NCBI RefSeq assembly: GCF_023016285.1
Contig: NZ_CP095413.1
Coordinates: 5,625,804-5,689,803 of the forward strand
From: Muricauda sp. SCSIO 64092
GTDB taxonomy: Bacteria; Bacteroidota; Bacteroidia; Flavobacteriales; Flavobacteriaceae
DNA length: 64,000 nt
Direction of reading: 5' to 3'
In this document: one piece after another, positions 1 through 9,587 of the stretch
How the letters are laid out: every line of letters starts with the position of its first letter
How positions within the stretch are numbered: position 1 is the stretch's first letter
Notes under the pieces: generated by a model
Databases searched by the model: none
The model's input: the letters and a program-made list of their open reading frames with translations, nothing else
What the model was told of the DNA's origin: nothing
Made by a program: the position numbers and the translations under genes

Positions 1-2
1 AG

Positions 3-416
3 GTCAAACGTTTGGAAAAAATACACCGCACGGAAATCAAGGGTTTCAAGATTATGGCTCCCTCCAAACTGTTTAAATTGGAGGATAAGGACGATCCCCT
101 CTTGTTTGCCCCCATTGGTAATGAATACTATTACCTGATCCATAAATGGGGCAATGATCTACATCCGCTGCGCAAGTTATTGGTTTGGCCCTTTAAGAGC
201 ATTGTGAATTTGGCATTGACCACTTTGGTCATAAGCTACTTTGCAACACTTTTGGTCCCCAACGGGCTTTTTAGCAAGAGCAATACTTCTGCCGAGTTTT
301 GGATGATTTTCTTTTTCATGTTCAAATCCATTGGTGCCGTGGTCATCTTTTATGGATTTGCCCTGGGGAAAAATTTCAATCCGGCAATTTGGAACAGTAA
401 GTACTTTAATGCCTAA
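3..416 (+). CDS. Partial membrane protein, 5' end outside the window
   Basis: The reading frame is open from the window edge, so the true start lies upstream; the first in-frame start-like codon is a TTG at 12. The visible 130-odd residues hold a charged segment, then two hydrophobic stretches that look like membrane helices (about residues 62-85 and 96-120, counted from the TTG) separated by a short polar loop, and a short polar tail. I do not recognise the family. It ends 18 bases before the end of the convergent ABC-F gene. It could be the C-terminus of a larger membrane protein; no enzymatic motif is visible. Confidence 0.7.
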   Translation, partial: VKRLEKIHRTEIKGFKIMAPSKLFKLEDKDDPLLFAPIGNEYYYLIHKWGNDLHPLRKLLVWPFKSIVNLALTTLVISYFATLLVPNGLFSKSNTSAEFWMIFFFMFKSIGAVVIFYGFALGKNFNPAIWNSKYFNA

Positions 417-434
417 CAACCTCCGGCTCCAACA

Positions 435-2066
<1,632 letters not shown>

Positions 2067-2084
2067 CTACTTTTAAATTTTGTG

Positions 2085-2092
2085 CAAAAGTA
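2085..2092 (-). promoter_or_regulatory. -7 promoter box of the ABC-F gene
   Basis: On the minus strand this reads TACTTTTG, an exact fit to the Bacteroidota -7 consensus TAnnTTTG, 21 bases before the ATG. No TTG lies at the usual 17-23 base spacing; the nearest TTTG is 25 bases upstream. The -7 box is convincing but the -33 box is weak. Confidence 0.45.
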
Positions 2093-2228
2093 GCTAAAAT
2101 TGAGACCTTGACATAACCAAAGGAAAATGTATTTTCACCCTTTGAAACGGCAGTTTAACAACATTTAACTGCTCATTAACAGCCCTCTTTTTTCCCTATG
2201 GTTAAGTTTGTCTTTACCAAAAAGGTAT

Positions 2229-3623
2229 ATGAAGCGACTTTTACTTATTCTTACCCTTATTGTCCAGTTTTCATGTTCGGAGAATACTACTTCCTCCGAC
2301 AGGGTCTTTTTTGCGGGGGAAATAGTGAATCCTACCAGTGATTATGTGGTGCTCTACAAGAACGAAACCGTTGTAGATTCGGCAAAATTGGATGACAACA
2401 ATAGATTTTCCTTCACCCTTAGTACCATTGATGAAGGGCTGCACCATTTTGACCATGCCCCACAATATCAATATGTATTTCTTGAAAAAGGGGATAGCCT
2501 TTTAATACGGTTGAATGCCTCTCCTGCTTATTTTGATGAATCCCTGGTCTTCTCCGGGGACAATGAGGAAGTAAATAATTTTATGATCGAAATGTTCCTT
2601 ACCTACGAAGACGAGGAGCACCTGGTCTATTCTTTCTTTCCACTTCCCCCGGAAAAATTCAGCCAAAAAATAGATTCCCTTAGGAATCAAAAACTGGAGG
2701 AACTGGAGTTGTTGCTGAACAATGAGGAAATCTCCGGTAATGCTTATGCCATAGCAAAGGCCTCCGTAGATTACAATAGTTATATCTATAAGGAAAAGTA
2801 CCCTTTTTATCACAAAAAGAAAACGGGTGAAGATACCATCCATGAATTGGATAGTAACTTTTATGACTATCGTTCCTCCCTAAATCTAAATGATAAGGAT
2901 TTAAGCTACTTTAGACCCTATTACGATTTCGTGAAGCACCATTTTGGCAATCTTTCCTATATGGCATGTTCCCAAGATTGTGGAATGGAAGATTTTACCT
3001 CGGCAAAAAGTCAGCTCCACCTCAATAAGCACAAGATGGGCATGATAGATAGTTTGGTGAAGGAGGAAAATTTACGGGACAATCTTTTGCGTAATGTAGC
3101 CATGGACTACCTTCTTAAGGTACATATGGCCAACGACGAATGTGACAAATTCATCCAAGACTTTGAACGCTTATCCAGTAACACGGCCCATATTCAGGAA
3201 ATAAAACATTTGTACAAAGGCATACAAGGATTGCAACCCAATAGTGAACTACCGCATTTGACCTTAGAGGATACCGAGGGCAACGTTACCACCCTAAAGG
3301 AAATATCAAAGCATCACAAGCATACGGTCTTCTATTTTTGGACGGCCGATCAAAAAAGGCATTTCAGAAATGTCATCAAACATGTGGCCAAACTCAAGAA
3401 ACTATATCCAAAGCACAAGTTTGTGGGAATCAATCTACGGACGGGAAAAGCCAATTGGCTCGCCACTCTCGAGGATGGTAATTTTGATTTGGACGAGCAC
3501 TACTGGGGCGGAGACTTTAAAATGGTCCAAAATACCCTTATCGTCGACCATTTAAATAAATGTATCATTACGCAGGATACCTTGATTTTAGATGCCTTCG
3601 GTCATCTATACGCTTCATTTTAA
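2229..3623 (+). CDS. Lipoprotein with DUF4369-like N-terminus and TlpA/thioredoxin-like C-terminus lacking CxxC
   Basis: The ATG at 2229 is preferred over the upstream TTG at 2208 because it begins directly with a lipoprotein signal (MKRLLLILTLIVQFSC, acylated cysteine at 16). The 464-residue protein has a beta-rich N-terminal region resembling DUF4369, a helical middle, and from about residue 338 a thioredoxin-like fold: a strand FYFW at about 366-369 followed by TADQKR where redox-active members have WCxxC. It is therefore probably a redox-inactive relative of the TlpA-like lipoproteins common in Bacteroidota, anchored in the cell envelope. It stands alone between two minus-strand genes. 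The family assignment of the N-terminus is inference. Confidence 0.75.
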   Translation: MKRLLLILTLIVQFSCSENTTSSDRVFFAGEIVNPTSDYVVLYKNETVVDSAKLDDNNRFSFTLSTIDEGLHHFDHAPQYQYVFLEKGDSLLIRLNASPAYFDESLVFSGDNEEVNNFMIEMFLTYEDEEHLVYSFFPLPPEKFSQKIDSLRNQKLEELELLLNNEEISGNAYAIAKASVDYNSYIYKEKYPFYHKKKTGEDTIHELDSNFYDYRSSLNLNDKDLSYFRPYYDFVKHHFGNLSYMACSQDCGMEDFTSAKSQLHLNKHKMGMIDSLVKEENLRDNLLRNVAMDYLLKVHMANDECDKFIQDFERLSSNTAHIQEIKHLYKGIQGLQPNSELPHLTLEDTEGNVTTLKEISKHHKHTVFYFWTADQKRHFRNVIKHVAKLKKLYPKHKFVGINLRTGKANWLATLEDGNFDLDEHYWGGDFKMVQNTLIVDHLNKCIITQDTLILDAFGHLYASF

Positions 3624-3628
3624 TCCTT

Positions 3629-3654
3629 AAAAAAACCTGGGTGTTGGCCCAGGT
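3629..3654 (-). terminator. Rho-independent terminator of the SDR-transaldolase pair
   Basis: Read on the minus strand, a 7-bp GC-rich stem (ACCTGGG / CCCAGGT) with a 6-base loop is followed by a run of seven T. It lies 22 bases after the transaldolase stop codon and also just after the stop of the convergent lipoprotein gene. Confidence 0.8.
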
Positions 3655-3675
3655 CCTTGGTAAATACAAGTTGTT

Positions 3676-4332
3676 TTAGGAATTGCCCTTTCTGTAATCG
3701 GCAAGGAATTTTTCCAAACCAATATCCGTAAGTGGATGTTTCAACAATCCTTCAATGGCACTTAACGGCCCGGTCATGACATCTGCCCCAAGTTTGGCAC
3801 AATCGATCACATGCATGGTGTGGCGTACCGAAGCTGCCAAAATCTGGGTTTCAAACCCATAGTTATCATATATCAGTCTTATTTCCGCAATTAGGTTCAA
3901 TCCGTCCGTGGAAACATCATCCAATCGTCCAATAAAGGGGGACACATAGGTAGCTCCCGCCTTTGCCGCCAACAAGGCTTGTCCGGGTGAAAATACCAGC
4001 GTACAATTGGTCTTTATCCCTTTGTCCGAAAAATATTTTAGGGCCTTGACCCCGTCTTTGATCATGGGAACCTTCACCACGATTTGTTCATGCAACTCCG
4101 CCAATGCTTCACCTTCCTTGATGATTCCTTCAAAATCGGTAGCCACAACTTCTGCAGAGACATCCCCGTCCACAATTTCACAAATGTCAACATAGTGCTT
4201 TAAAATCGTATCGTGACCGGTTATTCCTTCCTTGGCCATTAATGAAGGATTAGTGGTAACACCATCCAGAACACCCAATTGTTGGGCTTCCCGAATGTGG
4301 TCCAAATTGGCAGTATCAATAAAAAACTTCAT
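3676..4332 (-). CDS. fsa: Transaldolase / fructose-6-phosphate aldolase family protein
   Basis: A 218-residue TIM-barrel enzyme of the short TalC/FSA subfamily of class I aldolases. The N-terminus [10 protein letters not shown] and the GVTTNPSL motif (residues 24-31) are typical. The Schiff-base lysine is in VVKVPM (K87, the equivalent of K85 in the Escherichia coli FSA). Further conserved pieces are TLVFSPGQA and YVSPFIGR. The likely role is transfer or cleavage of a dihydroxyacetone unit in the non-oxidative pentose phosphate pathway, in the cytoplasm. It starts 26 bases after the SDR gene on the same strand, so the two are probably co-transcribed. Sequence alone does not separate transaldolase from fructose-6-phosphate aldolase activity. 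Confidence 0.92.
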   Translation of the reverse strand: MKFFIDTANLDHIREAQQLGVLDGVTTNPSLMAKEGITGHDTILKHYVDICEIVDGDVSAEVVATDFEGIIKEGEALAELHEQIVVKVPMIKDGVKALKYFSDKGIKTNCTLVFSPGQALLAAKAGATYVSPFIGRLDDVSTDGLNLIAEIRLIYDNYGFETQILAASVRHTMHVIDCAKLGADVMTGPLSAIEGLLKHPLTDIGLEKFLADYRKGNS

Positions 4333-4358
4333 AAATACATCTTAGATTAACAATAGTT

Positions 4359-5165
4359 CTACAACTTATAATGGTTTAAAAGTAACTTTTCAAATACTTT
4401 ATCGGGTAAAATTTTCTTTAAAAAAACCGAAAATCGTTGCATAAAGGTCCCTACCAGGTAATGGCCCTTCGGATTTTTGGCATTGATAATGGTGTACACC
4501 TTTTTGGCCACCAAAATGGGATCACCGGCCGCCTGTACATCGTCGTTTATGGTTTCCAACGTTCTGGCATAATGCGTATAGGGAGAATCCTCTAATACGG
4601 GCGAATGGTATCGTCCTGCCGCGATGTTCGTGGCAAAATCCCCTGGTGCCAGGTTTGTGATTTGAATCCCAAAGGTATGGGTTTCCATACGTAAAGCTTC
4701 GGTAACCAACTCCAGGCTTCCCTTTGTGGCAGAATAAATACCCCGAAAGGGTAATCCCATATAACCTGCAATCGAAGTAATATTGATGATCAATCCCTTC
4801 CCCTTTTTACGCATATGGGGAAGTATGGACTGCATCATCCGTAGCGGTCCGTAAAGATTACTGTCAAATGTATTTTGGATTTCCTCCAGGGGTGTTTCCT
4901 CAATGGGACCCGTAATGCCAACACCTGCATTATTGATCAGTACATCTATCCTGCCCTCCCTGGACATAATGGTGTCAATGGCCCTATCAATGCTTTCATG
5001 GTCCTTTACATCCAACTGCAAAAGGGTAAAGTGTCCAAAATCCGGATACTTTTCCAAGTTTCTTGTAGTACCGTATACCTTCATCCCTTTTGAGGATAAA
5101 AATATCCCGGTGGTTTTCCCAATCCCGGAAGATCCCCCGGTTATGAGTACAACTTTACTATCCAT
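4359..5165 (-). CDS. Short-chain dehydrogenase/reductase (SDR)
   Basis: A 268-residue classical SDR. The dinucleotide-binding motif TGGSSGIG (residues 9-16), NNAG (78-81), catalytic serine S131 and the YSATK motif (Y144, K148) are all intact, so it should be an active NAD(P)(H)-dependent oxidoreductase. A C-terminal extension with VFLKKILPDKVFEKLL may contact the membrane or another subunit. The substrate cannot be read from sequence. It lies 42 bases downstream of the SRP RNA gene on the same strand and is followed by the transaldolase gene, so some transcription may reach it from the ffs promoter. Confidence 0.9.
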   Translation of the reverse strand: MDSKVVLITGGSSGIGKTTGIFLSSKGMKVYGTTRNLEKYPDFGHFTLLQLDVKDHESIDRAIDTIMSREGRIDVLINNAGVGITGPIEETPLEEIQNTFDSNLYGPLRMMQSILPHMRKKGKGLIINITSIAGYMGLPFRGIYSATKGSLELVTEALRMETHTFGIQITNLAPGDFATNIAAGRYHSPVLEDSPYTHYARTLETINDDVQAAGDPILVAKKVYTIINAKNPKGHYLVGTFMQRFSVFLKKILPDKVFEKLLLNHYKL

Positions 5166-5207
5166 TGGTTCAAATGAGGTGAAACCTTGATATCAACGCA
5201 TAAAAAA

Positions 5208-5303
5208 TGGCAAGCTACCTACATCGCACCGCTACAACCACATACCCTTGCTGCGTTCCCGCCCTGGGGGATTTTGTAGGAGCTGGTCGTGTAGGACTTG
5301 CCA
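5208..5303 (-). ncRNA. ffs: Bacterial signal recognition particle RNA (small 4.5S-type)
   Basis: Read on the minus strand, the roughly 96-base RNA starts TGGCAAGTCC and ends GCTTGCCA, so its ends pair. The centre carries the domain IV core of SRP RNA: CAGG, a GCG/CGC stem closed by a GGAA tetraloop, then the AGCA side of the internal loop, which binds Ffh. The terminal stem is followed at once by six T (5207-5202), serving as terminator. A well-placed promoter lies just upstream (separate entry). This is the short bacterial form without an Alu domain. It sits between the SDR gene and the divergent cyclotransferase gene. It was found by eye from the conserved core; a covariance-model search would fix the exact ends. 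Confidence 0.9.
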
Positions 5304-5307
5304 TTGG

Positions 5308-5337
5308 CAAATATACGACCTTTTAAATTTGTCCCAA
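5308..5337 (-). promoter_or_regulatory. Promoter of ffs (TTG-N19-TATATTTG)
   Basis: On the minus strand a TTG at 5337-5335 is separated by 19 bases from TATATTTG (5315-5308), an exact TAnnTTTG box at the known flavobacterial spacing. The predicted RNA 5' end at 5303 is five bases beyond the box. This gives an internal ruler for the other promoters in the window. Confidence 0.75.
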
Positions 5338-5386
5338 TCCAAAGACCTATGTAATTTGGCTGTAATTAATCACAACCTGCTCATAT

Positions 5387-6433
5387 ATGCGAATTCCTAT
5401 TGTGCTCTTTTTGCTGACCACTTTCTTGGTGGATTCCTGTGGTCACTCGGAAAAACCCGCCAATCTCTTTGAAATTCAACTCGAAGGGCGAAAAAAACAG
5501 TTCCAAAACGGACAAAATATAGGAATCGCCATTAAGAACAAAAAGGAAAAGGACATCAAAAAAGTGACCTACTTTCTTGACAACAAGGAGCTGGATGTGG
5601 AAAATGGAAAAATCAGCTTGGATGTCGCCACTTTGGGGAGCAAACGCTTAAAGGCCAAAGTTGATTATGAGGAGCGCTCCGTTGAAGTGGAAAAAAAAGT
5701 ACGCATTTTGGCCAAAAACCCTCCCGAGGTGTATACTTACAGGATCTTGAATACCTATCCACATGATAAAAAAGCGTTCACCCAAGGTTTGGAATTTCAT
5801 GGAGATACCCTTTTTGAAAGTACAGGAAACCCCAATAATGCCTCAAAGTCCATACTTCGGAAATTCAATTTCGAAACCGGGGAAATCTATAAGGAAATCG
5901 ATTTGGACAAATCGGATTTTGGAGAGGGACTGACATTGATCAATGGCAAGGTGATCCAGTTGACATGGCGCAGTGGAATAGGTTACATCTATAACCAATC
6001 CAATTTGGAGAAAACCGCAAGCTTTAGCTACGGGAAAAGTAAGGAAGGATGGGGACTGTGTAATGATGGGAAAATTATTTATAAGAGTGATGGCACCGAA
6101 AAAATCTGGAAACTGGATCCCGAGACCTTGGCGGAGCAAAGCTATATTGAAACGGTTACCAACAAATCCATATTCAATAAGGCCAATGAACTGGAATATG
6201 CCAATGGGAAAATCTATGCCAATGTCTGGCAGAAGGAAAGTATGATGATCATTGATCCAAAGACAGGAGCCATTGAAGGGGTGATCAACTTTGGCGGATT
6301 GAAGGACAAGGTGGAGCAACATGCCAGTGTGGATGTTTTAAATGGTGTTGCCTACCACCATGGACGAAACACTTTTTTTGTAACCGGAAAAAACTGGAAC
6401 AAGCTTTTTGAGGTGGAAATTCTAAAAAAATAA
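5387..6433 (+). CDS. Glutaminyl-peptide cyclotransferase, lipoprotein
   Basis: A 348-residue protein with a lipoprotein signal ending LVDSC (acylated C18). After a short Ig-like segment (about 30-110), residues from about 115 match the bacterial/plant-type glutamine cyclotransferase family, a beta-propeller enzyme that converts N-terminal glutamine of peptides to pyroglutamate. Recognisable pieces are FTQGLEFHGDTLFESTG, FGEGLTL, GWGLCNDG, NELEYANGKIYANVW and the HHGRNTFFVTGK end. It is likely membrane-anchored and facing the periplasm or outside. The thioesterase gene begins one base after its stop, so it heads a three-gene unit. I am confident of the family; the physiological peptide target is unknown. 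Confidence 0.88.
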   Translation: MRIPIVLFLLTTFLVDSCGHSEKPANLFEIQLEGRKKQFQNGQNIGIAIKNKKEKDIKKVTYFLDNKELDVENGKISLDVATLGSKRLKAKVDYEERSVEVEKKVRILAKNPPEVYTYRILNTYPHDKKAFTQGLEFHGDTLFESTGNPNNASKSILRKFNFETGEIYKEIDLDKSDFGEGLTLINGKVIQLTWRSGIGYIYNQSNLEKTASFSYGKSKEGWGLCNDGKIIYKSDGTEKIWKLDPETLAEQSYIETVTNKSIFNKANELEYANGKIYANVWQKESMMIIDPKTGAIEGVINFGGLKDKVEQHASVDVLNGVAYHHGRNTFFVTGKNWNKLFEVEILKK

Positions 6434-6434
6434 T

Positions 6435-6833
6435 ATGTCCACCTACACTAAAACCGTAAGGGTTCAAACCCATGATTTGGATTCCCTGCAGCACGTAAAC
6501 AATGTGCGCTACGTGGAGTGGATACAGGATATCTCCAGGGAACATTGGGAAAGCCAGGTCAAGAAAAGCCTCCAGGGAGAATTAATATGGGTGGTCCGAA
6601 ACCACAACATTACCTATCACGGAAGTGCCGTTCTCAACGACCGTATTGAAATCAGCACCAAAGTTGAAGCGTGGAGAGGCCCTATTTCCGTTCGTAAAGT
6701 GGAAATGAGGGACAATAAAACCAAGAAATTATTGGTTATGGCTAGTACGGAATGGTGTGCCCTGCATCCCAAAACCCTAAAACCCGTACGGGTCCCGGAA
6801 GAAGTACAACAGCTTTTCACGAACAACGGATGA
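6435..6833 (+). CDS. Acyl-CoA thioesterase, hotdog fold (4HBT)
   Basis: A 132-residue single hotdog domain. The segment around residues 14-30 (DLDSLQHVNNVRYVEW) matches the active-site helix of 4HBT-type thioesterases, with H20 and N22/N23 in the usual positions. It likely hydrolyses an acyl-CoA or acyl-ACP in the cytoplasm; chain-length preference is not readable. Its stop overlaps the start of the next gene (ATGA at 6830), indicating translational coupling in the cyclotransferase unit. Confidence 0.88.
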   Translation: MSTYTKTVRVQTHDLDSLQHVNNVRYVEWIQDISREHWESQVKKSLQGELIWVVRNHNITYHGSAVLNDRIEISTKVEAWRGPISVRKVEMRDNKTKKLLVMASTEWCALHPKTLKPVRVPEEVQQLFTNNG

Positions 6834-8374
6834 AGACTTGGAATAATATCTTTTGGACGGTCGCTGTACTGTTTTTGATTGCCTTTGCCTCCTGTCGCGA
6901 GGATTTTGAATTCACCCCCACCACGGGAACCCTGGAATTTTCAAAAGACACCGTTTTCCTCGATACCGTTTTTACCAACATTGGCAGTAGCACCTATATG
7001 CTAAAAGTGTATAACCGAAGTGATACGGATATCCGCATCCCCCAGGTAGGCCTACGAAGGGGAACGGAAAGTAGTTATAGGCTCAATGTTGATGGAGTGG
7101 CAGGGAACAGCTTCGAGAATGTACCGTTACTGGCCCAGGATAGTTTATTCGTTTTCATTGAAACTACATTTGATGTGGGGCCCACCGGGGAAAATGAATT
7201 TCTCAATACCGATGGCATCCTATTTGGTGAAACCGGAAACTACCAGGAGGTAGCATTGGTCACCCTGGTCCGTGATGCCATTTTCCTTTATCCCAGAACC
7301 GAAAGTGATGGCAGTAGGGAAACCTTGCTTCTTGCACTGGATGAAGCTGGAAATGAAATACGGATCGAGGGATTTATCCTTGAGGACGATGAGCTCCAAT
7401 TCACCAGGGAAAAGCCCTACGTCATCTATGGCTATGCGGCGGTTGCGGAGGGCAGCACGCTTAGCATGGAAGCCGGAACACGGGTCCATTTTCATAAAGA
7501 CTCCGGAATCCTGGTAGGAAACGGCGGTTCCTTGCAGGTCCAGGGAAGCCTGAGTGCGGATAGGGAAGTTTTGGAAAACGAGGTCATCTTTGAAGGGGAT
7601 CGCCTGGAACCTGATTTTAGCGATACCCCAGGGCAATGGGGAACCATTTGGCTGACCTCAGGGAGTATTGGCAATACCATGGAATACCTCACCATAAAGA
7701 ACGCCACGGTTGGGCTCCTGGTCGATGGGGACGGCATATTGGAAACCCCTACCCTCACACTTTCCAACACCCAAATACACAACAGTTCCAACAGAAACCT
7801 TTGGGCGAGGAATGCCAAGGTCGAAGCCGTAAATACGATTTTTGGCAATGCGGGAGCCGTTTCCCTGCATTGCAATTTGGGAGGTGATTATGTTTTTAAG
7901 CACTGTACCATTGCCAATTATTGGCGCTTTGCTTTCCGGGACAGTCCTACCCTATTGATAGATGATGCCATTGCGCAGTCATCAGGTCAGTTGATGACCC
8001 AAGACCTTGACAGGGCTTTGTTTTCCAATTGTATCATTGATGGTAGCCGGAATGTGGAACTGCTGTTTTCCAATCTGGGGGAAGGTAGTTTCAACTACCA
8101 ATTTTTAAACTGCTCCATCCGCTTTAGGGATTCCCGCGGGGATTTTGCCAATAATCCCCTCTATGATTTTGAAAACCAGCTGCTGTTCCAGGAGGTACTT
8201 TTGAATCCATCCACCTCTTTTTTGGATGTGGCCGAAAACAATTTTAACCTCACTCTCGATTCCGAAATCCTGGACTTGGGAAACCTTGAAACTGCCCTTG
8301 AAATCCCGTTGGATATTTTGGGCAATGACAGGACCATGGCCCCGGATTTGGGTGCTTTTGAGCTAAATCAGTAA
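6830..8374 (+). CDS. Lipoprotein with right-handed beta-helix repeats
   Basis: The frame is open further upstream, but the ATG at 6830 overlaps the thioesterase stop and starts a lipoprotein signal (cysteine 19, after FLIAFAS), so I take this start; 514 residues. The N-terminal third is strand-rich with short motifs such as DTVFLDTVFTNIGSST, resembling an immunoglobulin-like envelope domain. The rest shows irregular beta-helix coils typical of right-handed parallel beta-helix proteins (for example GSIGNTMEYLTIKNA, NTQIHNSSNRNLWA, FKHCTIANYW, FSNCIIDG), ending in LGAFE, a frequent end of such proteins in Bacteroidota. No pectinase or other catalytic residues are evident. Function unknown; surface or periplasmic location is inferred. 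Confidence 0.8.
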   Translation: MKTWNNIFWTVAVLFLIAFASCREDFEFTPTTGTLEFSKDTVFLDTVFTNIGSSTYMLKVYNRSDTDIRIPQVGLRRGTESSYRLNVDGVAGNSFENVPLLAQDSLFVFIETTFDVGPTGENEFLNTDGILFGETGNYQEVALVTLVRDAIFLYPRTESDGSRETLLLALDEAGNEIRIEGFILEDDELQFTREKPYVIYGYAAVAEGSTLSMEAGTRVHFHKDSGILVGNGGSLQVQGSLSADREVLENEVIFEGDRLEPDFSDTPGQWGTIWLTSGSIGNTMEYLTIKNATVGLLVDGDGILETPTLTLSNTQIHNSSNRNLWARNAKVEAVNTIFGNAGAVSLHCNLGGDYVFKHCTIANYWRFAFRDSPTLLIDDAIAQSSGQLMTQDLDRALFSNCIIDGSRNVELLFSNLGEGSFNYQFLNCSIRFRDSRGDFANNPLYDFENQLLFQEVLLNPSTSFLDVAENNFNLTLDSEILDLGNLETALEIPLDILGNDRTMAPDLGAFELNQ

Positions 8375-8472
8375 AAAACAGGCCGTTTTTGTGTAAAAAC
8401 CCCAGATATTTTGCGGTAAAAACGCAACAAGGTTTTGATTTCTGGTAGTACCTTGGAATCAGTAATTTGGGG

Positions 8473-9204
8473 ATGGAACACTCTTACGCCATTATAGATA
8501 CAAACGCTGCCTCAAATCTGCAGCTGCAATTGCAGTTGCAGGAGTACAATGATTTCTACCATTTGGGCACGGTCAGCACCGCAGAGGATGGGTTGAACCT
8601 TATCCTTAAAATGCTGCCCGATTTGGTCATTGTAAACCTTTCCCAAAATGCCAACCTCCTCTTCCAAATGATTATGCAGCTACATCAATTCTTGGATAAA
8701 ATTCCGGTATTGATAGCCGTCTCCCAGACCAAGTCCTACGCCTATGATGCCATAAAAGGGGGCTTTTTTGATTATTGGTTGCTGCCCCACAACGAATTTG
8801 AGATACGCAAGACCATTTTTAAGCTCCGAAAGCAAATTCCCAAGGAACATCCGCCCACCACACTCTGCCTAAAAACGTATAACGATTACCAATATTTGGA
8901 CACCAATGATATCCTATACCTGAAGGCAGACAACAACTCCACGGATTTCTTTATGCGAAACGGTCAAAAAATCAGCGCATACAAGACCTTGAAGACCTTT
9001 GAATCCGCTTTGCCCAAAAACTTTGTGCGCATACACCAAAGTTATATCCTTAATATTAAGTTTATCTCCAGGATAAACTATGGTAAGAACACCTGTTCCC
9101 TAAAGAACAGCAAAAGTACCTTACCCTTTTCCAAAACCTATCGAAGGAAAATCGATGAGCTAAAAACATTGCTCTCCAAAAACGCGATTAATACCTTTAA
9201 TTAA
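8473..9204 (+). CDS. LytTR DNA-binding protein with degenerate receiver domain
   Basis: The ATG at 8473 is chosen over the TTG at 8467; 243 residues. Residues 1-115 follow the receiver fold, but the position of the phosphorylated aspartate holds N55 (LVIVNLSQ) and the acidic pair after strand 1 is reduced to IIDTN. Residues about 138-238 form a LytTR domain (YLKADNNSTDFFMRNG, FVRIHQSYILNIKFI), which binds DNA through beta strands. It is therefore probably a transcription regulator controlled without phosphorylation, or by binding another signal. There is no adjacent kinase of the LytS type; the nearest kinase (9588) already has a partner. It is followed by about 140 bases with no evident gene. 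Confidence 0.85.
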   Translation: MEHSYAIIDTNAASNLQLQLQLQEYNDFYHLGTVSTAEDGLNLILKMLPDLVIVNLSQNANLLFQMIMQLHQFLDKIPVLIAVSQTKSYAYDAIKGGFFDYWLLPHNEFEIRKTIFKLRKQIPKEHPPTTLCLKTYNDYQYLDTNDILYLKADNNSTDFFMRNGQKISAYKTLKTFESALPKNFVRIHQSYILNIKFISRINYGKNTCSLKNSKSTLPFSKTYRRKIDELKTLLSKNAINTFN

Positions 9205-9346
9205 CAAAATTCTAGCCAAACCGGTCCGTTTACCCTGAAAAGTGGGCCAACTACATTGAACATCCAAGTATAAGTGGGGTTGGGCAGGGCTGTATGTTAA
9301 TTTCCACCCAGAATCAAATTATAACCCCTCAAAAAATGGAATCATT

Positions 9347-9490
9347 ATGAAAAAAGTATTTACTATTCTAGCAATAACGGTATTCTCCCTGGGATTATTT
9401 TCCTGTGAAGCAGAAAGTACGGCAAGCCAAGAAGAACTGTATATAGACTCTCCTGACGGCAGCGAAGCAGGCGAGATTGAACGAGATTAA
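9347..9490 (+). CDS. Small acidic lipoprotein, 47 residues
   Basis: A short gene starting ATG AAA AAA with a clear lipoprotein signal (hydrophobic core, then LFSC, cysteine 20). The mature part is only 28 residues and strongly acidic (ten Asp/Glu, one Arg). It stops at 9490 and is followed 20 bases later by a strong terminator, so it appears to be a complete single-gene transcript. I do not recognise it. Placed directly before the sensor kinase gene at 9588, it could be a ligand or accessory factor for that kinase, but this is only positional inference. Confidence 0.7.
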   Translation: MKKVFTILAITVFSLGLFSCEAESTASQEELYIDSPDGSEAGEIERD

Positions 9491-9510
9491 AAGTTTTTAT
9501 CCCTTATATA

Positions 9511-9543
9511 AAAACCCCAAATTTTAACATTTGGGGTTTTTTT
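9511..9543 (+). terminator. Strong rho-independent terminator
   Basis: An 11-bp stem (AAAACCCCAAA / TTTGGGGTTTT) with an 8-base loop, followed by more T. It closes the small lipoprotein gene and separates it from the sensor kinase gene. The A-rich left flank makes it nearly bidirectional, but no minus-strand gene approaches. Confidence 0.88.
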
Positions 9544-9587
9544 GTATCTTGTATGTAGGTAAATTGTTACAGTGCAACTTTCGGTAT

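Noticed and set aside
5248..5472. Plus-strand protein of 74 residues
   Set aside because: It lies over the SRP RNA gene and the start of the cyclotransferase gene in another frame.
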